From assembly GCF_001027925.1 (NCBI RefSeq), contig NZ_LECT01000014.1:1-64000 (forward strand): a DNA stretch of 64,000 nucleotides, in the 5' to 3' direction. The position numbers and the translations under genes are program-made. Positions 8,681 to 15,961 of this stretch are shown here, one piece after another. Positions within the stretch are counted from its first letter, which is position 1. Every line of letters starts with the position of its first letter. The notes beneath the pieces are model-generated. The model was not told where the DNA came from. It saw only the letters and a list, made by a program, of their open reading frames with translations, and did no database searches. This DNA comes from Rhodopirellula islandica (GTDB taxonomy: Bacteria > Planctomycetota > Planctomycetia > Pirellulales > Pirellulaceae).

Positions 8681-9049
8681 ATGAACAGGGATGAAATCAT
8701 CAGCGACCACGACTCAGACGAACTCGACGATTCGAACCACACGCCCAGCGAGGAATCCGCCATCGATCCCGTGCCCGAATGGCAACAATTGCTGAACGAC
8801 GACCCGCTGCCTCAGGAAGAGGACTGGGAAACGTCCGAGTCAGCCTCCACGGATGCGGATTTGGACGGCACCTACGTCTGTGACAACTGTGGCGAGGAAA
8901 TCGTGATTCCGCTGGACATCGCCGCTGGACGCGACCAACAGTATGTCGAAGATTGTCCGGTGTGTTGTAGCCCGAGCGTGATTCATGTCCATTTTGACGA
9001 TTCCGATCACGCCGATGTGTGGGCGGAAGCCGAACAAGACCGCTACTGA
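8681..9049 (+). CDS. CPXCG-type cysteine-rich small protein
   Basis: A 122-residue acidic cytoplasmic protein. Its first ~65 residues are low-complexity and rich in Asp/Glu. The C-terminal half has YVCDNCGEE and EDCPVCCSPS, giving four cysteines spaced like a zinc ribbon, followed by IHVHFD. This matches the small Cys-rich CPXCG family, whose members have an N-terminal C-x-x-C-G-E and a later C-P-x-C; the family function is unknown. Here the second knuckle reads CPVCC, with Cys replacing the usual Gly. It is followed 49 bp later by the ComB-like gene. Confidence 0.75.
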   Translation: MNRDEIISDHDSDELDDSNHTPSEESAIDPVPEWQQLLNDDPLPQEEDWETSESASTDADLDGTYVCDNCGEEIVIPLDIAAGRDQQYVEDCPVCCSPSVIHVHFDDSDHADVWAEAEQDRY

Positions 9050-9098
9050 TCGACTCGACACACCGCCCCACTGAAACCATCCCCTGATTTCAATCAAC

Positions 9099-9905
9099 AT
9101 GAAAATCGAAACTTGGCTGACGCCCAACGCCGCTGGTGAATCCGAACGAACCCGTGCTTCGGTCGTCGTTGTCATCGACGTCTTGCGAGCGACCACGGTC
9201 GCGACCACCGCGCTATCCGCGGGCGCCAAATCGATCACGACCTGCGGTGAAATCGAAGAAGCTTTCGCGATGAAAACCGCCGCCGCACCCGACAACGTGC
9301 CGCTGCTGTGTGGCGAACGAGGCTGCCAGCCGATCGTGGGATTCGACCATGGCAATTCCCCCGGGGAATACTCGCCGGCCGGCGTCAGTGACCGCGAATT
9401 GGTGCTGACGACCACCAACGGAACCGCCGCGATCCAGGCAGCGGAAGATTGTGATCACATGTGGCTGGCCTGCTTCGCCAACTTGTCCGCGGTCATCGAC
9501 CGCTTGGTTCGGTGGCACTCGGCCAACCAAGAGAATGATGCATTCGTGCGAATTGTTTGTGCAGGGACCAATGGCTGTGTCACCACGGAAGACGTGCTGT
9601 TGGCCGGTGCGATCATCGCGATGTGCCACCAACGTCTGGCCGACTCCCCTCGTTTTTACGACGGTCCGATTGAGCTTTTGAACGATTCAGGTGCCCTCGC
9701 GCTGTCCGCTTGGCAACACTGCATCACACACGATGGCGTCAACAGCTCCGAAACACTGGCCGAACGGCTAAAACTGACCCAAGGAGGCAAAAACCTGATT
9801 GCCGCCAACTACGCCGGCGATTTGGTGGATTGTGGCAGCATCGATGTCTTTGAGCTGGTCCCCACCAGGGACCAACGGGCCCCCGCTCGGTTTGTGGCGG
9901 GCTGA
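9099..9905 (+). CDS. comB: 2-phosphosulfolactate phosphatase family protein
   Basis: A 268-residue ComB-family protein. The family hydrolyses 2-phosphosulfolactate to sulfolactate, a step of coenzyme M synthesis in archaea. Many bacteria carry homologues without that pathway, so the substrate here is open. Recognisable blocks are VVVIDVLRATTVATTAL (residues ~24-40), LLCGERGCQPIVGFDHGNSPGEY, LTTTNGTAAI and CAGTNGCVTTEDVLLAG. It starts at ATG 9099 with no strong ribosome site. No other coenzyme M gene is seen nearby. Confidence 0.85.
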   Translation: MKIETWLTPNAAGESERTRASVVVVIDVLRATTVATTALSAGAKSITTCGEIEEAFAMKTAAAPDNVPLLCGERGCQPIVGFDHGNSPGEYSPAGVSDRELVLTTTNGTAAIQAAEDCDHMWLACFANLSAVIDRLVRWHSANQENDAFVRIVCAGTNGCVTTEDVLLAGAIIAMCHQRLADSPRFYDGPIELLNDSGALALSAWQHCITHDGVNSSETLAERLKLTQGGKNLIAANYAGDLVDCGSIDVFELVPTRDQRAPARFVAG

Positions 9906-10016
9906 TCCAAGACGACTTTCAATGCAAAAACGCATTCAGTTTGCTTGCTATTTCGACTAAACTGGCGGGTTGTCGAAAAGACTTCCGATCCACTCACTTG
10001 TTCCATTTGTCACGCC

Positions 10017-11255
10017 ATGACGTTTGATTTGAAACGCTCTCTCCGCCCACTCGGCATCGCAGCCGTCTGCTCGATGGCAGCTGGGTCGATCCTTTCACCG
10101 GGCGCCTCCAATTCGGTGCACGCCCAAGAAGCCGCTGCGGAAACCAGCCAAGCGGCGATCGTTGGAATCGCCAGCGAAAAGCCCTCCGACGGCCCCTTCG
10201 TGGACCTGGGCGATGGTCGCTTCATGGTCTCTTACACTGAAAAAATCCCCGGCACCGACATCTCGTTTGAGATGGTCCCGGTTCCCGGTGGCACCTACAC
10301 GATGGGCAGCCCCGAAGATGCCGACCCACGTGTGGAAGATGAAGGACCAACCGTTGAGATGAACGTCTCACCGATGTGGGTCGCCAAAACCGAGACGACC
10401 TGGGCGATGTACAAGGAATACATGCGAATGTACGCCGTGTTCAAATCGTTCGAAGCCGATGGCGTCCGCACCGTCGACGATTCCAACATGGCCGATGCGA
10501 TCACCGCGCCAACTGAGCTGTACGACCCTTCGTTCACGTACGAGTACGGCGAAGAGCCCGAACAACCCGCCGTGACGATGACTCAGTACGCTGCTCAGCA
10601 ATTCACCAAGTGGCTCAGCCTGATCACCGAAAATCAGTACCGATTGCCCACGGAAGCGGAATGGGAATACGCCGCTCGCGGTGGCACCACGACCGCTTAC
10701 AGCTGGGGCGACAGCGCGGACGACATCGAAGACTACGCTTGGTACTTCGACAACTCCTACGACGGCCCTGCCCATGTCGGCACCAAAAAGCCCAACCCGT
10801 ATGGCTTGCATGACATGCACGGCAACGCCGCGGAATGGACCGTCAACGAGTACTCCGAAGACGGGTACGAATGGCTCAAAGAGTCCCCTGTCGACAACGC
10901 CATCGACGCGGTTCGTTGGCCCGAAAACCCTTGGCCGTGCGTCGCTCGTGGCGGCAGCTGGGAAAGCGATCCACCGGAACTTCGCAGCGCCGCTCGCTTG
11001 GCTTCCGATGACGATGAATGGAAGAACGAAGACCCGAACTTCCCCAAGAGCCCCTGGTGGTTCACCGACGACCCTTCCCGTGGAGTTGGTTTCCGCTTGT
11101 TCCGTTCACTCGAACCACTCGACCGCGAAGCGCTGAAAAACTTCTGGGAGCCCACCGCCCTCGAAACGGTCGACGATGTTCAAAGCCGCATCGACGGTGG
11201 CCGAGGCGGATGGGGACTGGTCGACAAGGACCTGCCCGAAGCCGCCGCAGAATGA
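10017..11255 (+). CDS. Secreted SUMF1/FGE-fold protein, probably non-catalytic
   Basis: A 412-residue protein with an N-terminal signal peptide (cleavage near VHAQEAAA, residue ~37) and a formylglycine-generating-enzyme-sulfatase fold. Landmarks are PGGTYTMGSPEDADP, YRLPTEAEWEYAARGG, NPYGLHDMHGNAAEWT and CVARGGSW...RSAAR. At the position where true FGE enzymes carry the copper-binding cysteine pair, the sequence reads GGSWESDPPELRSAAR with no cysteine. I therefore infer a structural or ligand-binding role rather than sulfatase maturation. ATG 10017 is chosen because the signal peptide begins there. A hairpin and a Rho-independent terminator follow. Confidence 0.85.
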   Translation: MTFDLKRSLRPLGIAAVCSMAAGSILSPGASNSVHAQEAAAETSQAAIVGIASEKPSDGPFVDLGDGRFMVSYTEKIPGTDISFEMVPVPGGTYTMGSPEDADPRVEDEGPTVEMNVSPMWVAKTETTWAMYKEYMRMYAVFKSFEADGVRTVDDSNMADAITAPTELYDPSFTYEYGEEPEQPAVTMTQYAAQQFTKWLSLITENQYRLPTEAEWEYAARGGTTTAYSWGDSADDIEDYAWYFDNSYDGPAHVGTKKPNPYGLHDMHGNAAEWTVNEYSEDGYEWLKESPVDNAIDAVRWPENPWPCVARGGSWESDPPELRSAARLASDDDEWKNEDPNFPKSPWWFTDDPSRGVGFRLFRSLEPLDREALKNFWEPTALETVDDVQSRIDGGRGGWGLVDKDLPEAAAE

Positions 11256-11277
11256 TCTTCCGCCACAACGAAATCAC

Positions 11278-11300
11278 GCTGGCGTGAGCTTCACGCCAGC
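11278..11300 (+). terminator. Perfect 10-bp stem-loop after the SUMF1 gene
   Basis: GCTGGCGTGA and TCACGCCAGC pair perfectly around a GCT loop, 22 bp after the stop codon. There is no U-tract; it probably strengthens or precedes the terminator immediately downstream. Confidence 0.5.
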
Positions 11301-11306
11301 GGCACC

Positions 11307-11335
11307 AGGCCCGAGTTCACTCGGGCCTTTTTTTA
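11307..11335 (+). terminator. Rho-independent terminator
   Basis: AGGCCCGAGT and ACTCGGGCCT pair around a short loop and run into seven T residues, a canonical intrinsic terminator for the upstream SUMF1-fold gene. Confidence 0.85.
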
Positions 11336-11442
11336 TGCGCCCCGCACACCAGTGAGCGTGGCAGAAGTCATCCCGACTTTCGCGAACCAGTGAGCGATTC
11401 CAAACTCGCGCTGAGTTGCTCTACCGGAACGAGCCATACGAC

Positions 11443-13653
11443 TCACTCGCTCGCACGCCATTGAACTTGATCCGAGGCGTCCCGCGTTTGATAGATCGCC
11501 TTCGCGGTTGCCCACGCTTCGTCACTGGAATCGTGAATCGTCAGGGCATACGGCGCACGCCAAGCGGCCAAAGCATCCACATCGCCGTACTTCACGATGC
11601 CTGGGACGAAACTCTCGTCGTCCTGGTGACGCAGGTCAGCGAATCGGAAACCATTCACATCAATCACGGCTTCGGTCAGAAACGGCCCCGCGATCGCCGC
11701 CGCAGGCAACGCATACGCCGCGGCGCCTTGGGGTGCCACCAACGTCACATCACCGGGTGAGTTCTGAAACGCGGAGATCACCGCCAAAACATCCCCGCAG
11801 CGTGTCGCTGGCAACGGCCGGTTGTAACCATACGTGAAGGCCGCCGAAGCACGTCGCGGCTGCGGGTTCGTTCGCTGCTTCCCTGCCTCCGCATCCGTGG
11901 GCATCGAAGCGATGTCGATCACGATCAGCACCTTGGATTGTTCCAATTGATCAGCCAGGGCAGCGGACCATTCGGGTTCGCCCGTCGACTCCTGAGCCGT
12001 TGCCTGAACCCACAGAACCGTTGTCGGTGGGGAAACATCCTGGGCCGATTTCGCGATCCATTTTTGAATCGGAATCTCACGCCGACGAGCCCGATCGACC
12101 ACCACTCCCGAGACAACCGTCGCGCCCGATTCATGCTGCACTGGCTCCGAGAATTTCACCGACACGCCGGAAGTCTCTGGCAGGGGCAGGTCAAACAACG
12201 TCGCCAGGGCAGGGCGGATGGTTTCATCGAATCCCGCTGCCGTTGCAGACTGCCCCAGGCAATCTGCCAGCAAGCGTTCGCTTTGCTGGTCCCACCAACT
12301 CAGGACCGACTTTTCATGTTGGGGGCCTCGCTGCGTGGGGGCAGGGTGCTCGTCATCCCAGACCGCACCTTCCTCGTCGGTGATCGCAGGAAAATCGGTC
12401 TCAACGATGGGGGTCTCCAACCCAAGCCCCAAGTGCTCGTTCATCCATCCGTACATGATCCGGCGGGTCACATAGTTGTAGTTGTGCTTGAACTGCACCA
12501 CCGATTCACACAACACATTCTCAGATTGCCCCATCATTGAATACAGTTGCTTCAGTTCGGGATAACCGTCCGACATCATCTTGATCGTCCAGTCATCGGC
12601 CGCCGTCATCCCCATGGGTTTGGGGGCCATCAAAGCGGCCAACTCCACGTTGCCCGTGCCAATGCGAAGCAAGCAGGCATTCTCGCAGGCACAGCCGCCT
12701 TGCATCGATGTCGACACCATCCCGTTGGGAAAGCTGGCCATGATTCGCGGCTCCAACGCATCCAACAAAATCGTTTGAGTCCCGCCGCCGCTTCCACCGG
12801 TGACCGCCAAACGGTTTGGATCCACATCCCCGAGCGAAGCCAGGAAATCAAAGGAACGCAACGCGTTGTAAGTTTGCAAGCCCAGGATCGATTGCAGACG
12901 AGCGTCGGCCGGCGTACTGAAGAACAACTCCGGATCCGATCCTGCGGGGACGACTTCTTCCTCACGAGTCTCATGGCGACGGTGAGCGAACTCATAGCCC
13001 AACTGCACGGAATCGGCGTAGCCGACCATGTCATAGATGAACGCCACACAGCCCATTCGAGCCAAAGTCGCACAGCGGGCCAACTTTGGAAGACTACCGG
13101 ATTCCATGTACAGCTCATCGCCGTTTGCGATCAACGCCTTCATCCGGTCCGCATCGTTACGCATCATCCGGCCACCGTGCCCGTGCGGGTTCAGCACCCC
13201 CGGACGCTTGCCGTCTGCATTGAGCCCACGCGAAAGACTTTCGCCGGCGGGACGGAACAACAACCCGGTCACAAAGTGGCCTGGCAAACTTTCAAAGTAG
13301 ACCTTTTCAACCTGAAACCCATCTCGCTTCACAACCGAATGAATCGTGGCCTGGATCGGTGGCCGCGGCAACATGGGATGCAGGCCAGTCGCCATCGCGA
13401 CACGCGTTCGAAGTTGCTCCGCCCGAGATTCCCATTGCTCCCGTGACTCAGGAACATCAAAGGGGAAGTGCCCATCAAGTGTCTTGAGATCCGGCAGATC
13501 CTCCGAAGCGACCGTTTCTTCCAACTTGGTCTCCTCGGCTTGCAGGTCGCGCGGCAAGGCGACAGAAACCAAAACCATTCCGGCGAGCAGAACGGCCAAG
13601 CCATTCCCAAACACCGAGTTCGGGACGTGTTTCACTATCGGTCGGGTTCTCAT
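11443..13653 (-). CDS. Secreted alpha/beta hydrolase, acetyl-xylan-esterase-like, two-lobed
   Basis: A 736-residue exported hydrolase. The signal peptide runs to about residue 38 (ending LPRDLQA). The first half is an alpha/beta hydrolase: GLLFRPAG, PHGHGG, IYDMVGYADS and the nucleophile elbow GGSGGG with Ser288. The second half (from about 480) resembles a degenerate second hydrolase lobe (VLWVQA, TLVAPQGAAAYALPAAA). Such large secreted esterase or peptidase-like proteins are common in planctomycetes that degrade algal polysaccharides; the substrate is unknown. ATG 13653 is preferred because the longer frame adds an unrelated N-terminus. Confidence 0.8.
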   Translation of the reverse strand: MRTRPIVKHVPNSVFGNGLAVLLAGMVLVSVALPRDLQAEETKLEETVASEDLPDLKTLDGHFPFDVPESREQWESRAEQLRTRVAMATGLHPMLPRPPIQATIHSVVKRDGFQVEKVYFESLPGHFVTGLLFRPAGESLSRGLNADGKRPGVLNPHGHGGRMMRNDADRMKALIANGDELYMESGSLPKLARCATLARMGCVAFIYDMVGYADSVQLGYEFAHRRHETREEEVVPAGSDPELFFSTPADARLQSILGLQTYNALRSFDFLASLGDVDPNRLAVTGGSGGGTQTILLDALEPRIMASFPNGMVSTSMQGGCACENACLLRIGTGNVELAALMAPKPMGMTAADDWTIKMMSDGYPELKQLYSMMGQSENVLCESVVQFKHNYNYVTRRIMYGWMNEHLGLGLETPIVETDFPAITDEEGAVWDDEHPAPTQRGPQHEKSVLSWWDQQSERLLADCLGQSATAAGFDETIRPALATLFDLPLPETSGVSVKFSEPVQHESGATVVSGVVVDRARRREIPIQKWIAKSAQDVSPPTTVLWVQATAQESTGEPEWSAALADQLEQSKVLIVIDIASMPTDAEAGKQRTNPQPRRASAAFTYGYNRPLPATRCGDVLAVISAFQNSPGDVTLVAPQGAAAYALPAAAIAGPFLTEAVIDVNGFRFADLRHQDDESFVPGIVKYGDVDALAAWRAPYALTIHDSSDEAWATAKAIYQTRDASDQVQWRASE

Positions 13654-13712
13654 GGAGATCTCTTTGGCAGGAGGGGTGCTGAAACAGCGGAGGGGAAAGA
13701 GTGCGTTGAATT

Positions 13713-14291
13713 CTAAGCTTCCAGGACCGACGCGATGCGAGTTCGCATCCGGCCGATGGTCGGAAACATCGCGACGACACCAACCAAGGCGACCACAGCG
13801 CACATCAAATTCACGGGTGACCGGGTCAAAAACATCATCACAAAATTGATCACAGCGGTGCCCTCCAACATGGCTTGCCCGATCAATCGAGCCGTTTGGT
13901 CAGCCTGACAGAATCGACTCAGCGGCATCGGCATTGGCTCTCGCTCGGGCCACTGAACCCAGCTGCGAGCGGACGCGACCGCCCCTTCGGCGGCTTTCAA
14001 TCTCGTTGCCGCCGCCGATCGCAACATCGCGGGAACCAGAAACGCCAACACCGTGTTGAACACCAACGCCGCCACACCAATCAAGACAAAGAGGGTTGGG
14101 TTGCCTTCGGGTGCATCGTCGCTTCCTATCACCCCCAAGATCACTCCGATGAACAAACATCCCGTGGCCAGCCCCAACGTGACCACCATTCCCTGAAAGG
14201 CCCAACCGGCCAAAGTCATGCCTCGCGAATCCATTGCGGAATGGGCGTCGGGGTTGGCGGCTGTTGAAGCGTCGTCGGACATTGGATTCAT
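13713..14291 (-). CDS. Small multi-spanning membrane protein
   Basis: About 192 residues with four likely membrane helices: MVVTLGLATGCLFIGVILGVI, PTLFVLIGVAALVFNTVLAF, AVINFVMMFLT and LMCAVVALVGVVAMF. A cytoplasmic segment between helices 2 and 3 contains SWVQWPEREPMPMPLSRFCQAD. I do not recognise a family with an assigned function. Two starts fit: ATG 14291 (MNPMSDD) or ATG 14282 (MSDD). The open frame continues far upstream but overlaps the divergent deacetylase gene, so it is not used. It ends 59 bp before the hydrolase start and may be co-transcribed with it. Confidence 0.7.
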   Translation of the reverse strand: MNPMSDDASTAANPDAHSAMDSRGMTLAGWAFQGMVVTLGLATGCLFIGVILGVIGSDDAPEGNPTLFVLIGVAALVFNTVLAFLVPAMLRSAAATRLKAAEGAVASARSWVQWPEREPMPMPLSRFCQADQTARLIGQAMLEGTAVINFVMMFLTRSPVNLMCAVVALVGVVAMFPTIGRMRTRIASVLEA

Positions 14292-14368
14292 TCGTCTTGT
14301 CGAGTGCGATAAGGTGGTTGTGTGCAGCCCGGTGCTGCCCTTGAAACAGATTGCTGCGTTGACACACG

Positions 14369-15334
14369 TTGTCGACGACGCAGGACAAAGTTTACCTCTC
14401 AACCAACCCGCCTGCATTGCGTCTGTATTACACCGATCACTTTGACCTGCCGTTGCCTGACGGCCACCGGTTTCCGATGGCCAAGTACCGTTTGCTGCGC
14501 CAGAGGGTGGCGGAATCGGAGCATCATCGCGATGACGTGTTGGTCGTCCCCCAAGCTGCAACGGACGAGGAACTGCTGACCTGTCACACGCCGGATTATG
14601 TCCAACGGGTTCAAACGGGAACCCTGACCAAGCAAGAAATCCGGCGAATCGGATTCCCCTGGTCCTTGCAGATGGCCGAACGCTCGCGGCGAAGCACCGG
14701 GGCCACGATCTCAGCCGCACGAGCGGCCCTGGCCGAAGGAATCTCCGCCAATCTTGCCGGCGGCACCCATCACGCCTTTGCGGGCGAAGGGGAAGGCTAC
14801 TGTGTTTTCAATGACGCCGCCGTGGCCATCCGAACTTTGCAAGCCGAAGGGCTGATTCAGCGGGCCGCGATCATCGACCTGGACGTCCACCAAGGCAACG
14901 GAACCGCATCGATCCTGAAAGAAGACCCAAGCGTTTTCACCTGTTCCGTGCACGGGGTCAAAAATTTCCCGCTGCGGAAAGTGCCCAGCGACTTGGACGT
15001 CAGTCTGCCAGACGGGACGGCGGATGAAGACTACTGTCAGGCATTGCAAATCGTTCTGAACACACTCCAGAAACACCAAAACCAATCAGGCCGATTTGAA
15101 CTGGTCGTCTACTTGGCTGGCGCCGACCCATTCCAAAATGACCGCTTGGGCCGCCTGTCACTCACGATGGATGGGTTGCGTCAGCGCGATGAGATGGTGC
15201 TCCAGTGGTGTCATCAAAACGAATTGCCGGTGGCAATCGCCATGGCTGGGGGTTACGCTAGTAGTGTCAGTGAGATCGTTGATATTCACTCCCAAACCCT
15301 CCATGTCGCCAAAGTTTGGTCACTGTCCCGCTGA
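14369..15334 (+). CDS. Histone deacetylase-family (AcuC/Hdac-like) zinc hydrolase
   Basis: A class II-like deacetylase of the arginase/HDAC fold, up to 321 residues. Zinc and catalytic motifs are GGTHHAFAGEGEGYCVFND, IDLDVHQGNGT and YLAGADPFQNDRLGRL, so the two histidines and the D-H-D zinc ligands are present. Bacterial members remove acetyl groups from proteins, polyamines or acetoin-related substrates; the target is unknown. TTG 14369 opens the frame, but family proteins usually begin at the LYYTDHF strand, so TTG 14417 is a good alternative. Only 9 bp separate it from the ECF sigma gene, so they probably share an mRNA. Confidence 0.88.
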   Translation: MSTTQDKVYLSTNPPALRLYYTDHFDLPLPDGHRFPMAKYRLLRQRVAESEHHRDDVLVVPQAATDEELLTCHTPDYVQRVQTGTLTKQEIRRIGFPWSLQMAERSRRSTGATISAARAALAEGISANLAGGTHHAFAGEGEGYCVFNDAAVAIRTLQAEGLIQRAAIIDLDVHQGNGTASILKEDPSVFTCSVHGVKNFPLRKVPSDLDVSLPDGTADEDYCQALQIVLNTLQKHQNQSGRFELVVYLAGADPFQNDRLGRLSLTMDGLRQRDEMVLQWCHQNELPVAIAMAGGYASSVSEIVDIHSQTLHVAKVWSLSR

Positions 15335-15343
15335 GCTTCTTTG

Positions 15344-15961
15344 ATGTCGTCGATCACGCAAATCCTACGAAGTAGTCAAAAAGGTGACGCGGCCAAAACC
15401 GACCAGATGTTTTCGTTCTTGTACGATGACTTGCGTCGGATGGCGGGTCGATTTCTGCAATCGGAACCGCAGCGGGAACGCCTGAGCAGCTCTTCGCTGG
15501 TGCACCAAGCCTATGTCCGAATGGTCGACCAAGACCATGTGGACTGGCAGGGTAAAACGCATTTCTTTGCCATTGGTGCCACCGTGATGCGTCGCATTTT
15601 GGTGGACCATGCTCGACGCACCCACGCCCAAAAACGCGGGGGCGGCTGGATTCGACGTCAGCTGGACGACGAAGTCACCTTTCTCCTGGATCAGGATGAC
15701 GATGTCGTTGCTCTGGACGAACTGTTGCTGCAATTGGCGGCCTTGAGCCCCAGGCAAGCTCGGGTGGTCGAACTCCGATTCTTCGGCGGCTTGGGAATGA
15801 AGGAGATCGCCGCGGAACTCAACCTGGGACTTCGGACCGTCGAAAAGGAATGGGCCATGGCTCGCGCCTGGATGCGTCGCGAACTCCGCGACCCAGACGA
15901 CGACGCCAATGACTCCAGCGCCGACAACGCTGCCCCCGACGAAAAATCTTCGACCTCATGA
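15344..15961 (+). CDS. ECF-type RNA polymerase sigma factor
   Basis: About 205 residues. Sigma region 2 (FSFLYDDLRRMAGRFLQ, then SSSLVHQAYVRMVD and ATVMRRILVDHARR) and region 4 (LSPRQARVVELRFFGGLGMKEIAAELNLGLRTVEKEW) are clear. The SSSLVHQAYVR signature is typical of the planctomycete ECF group genetically paired with Ser/Thr kinases. TTG 15341 could extend it by one residue. Its stop overlaps the kinase start in ATGA, implying translational coupling. No separate anti-sigma gene exists; control is probably by the kinase next door, as inferred for this ECF group. Confidence 0.92.
   Translation: MSSITQILRSSQKGDAAKTDQMFSFLYDDLRRMAGRFLQSEPQRERLSSSSLVHQAYVRMVDQDHVDWQGKTHFFAIGATVMRRILVDHARRTHAQKRGGGWIRRQLDDEVTFLLDQDDDVVALDELLLQLAALSPRQARVVELRFFGGLGMKEIAAELNLGLRTVEKEWAMARAWMRRELRDPDDDANDSSADNAAPDEKSSTS

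Noticed and set aside
10017-11255. True formylglycine-generating enzyme
   Set aside because: The catalytic cysteine pair is absent in the conserved GGSW region.
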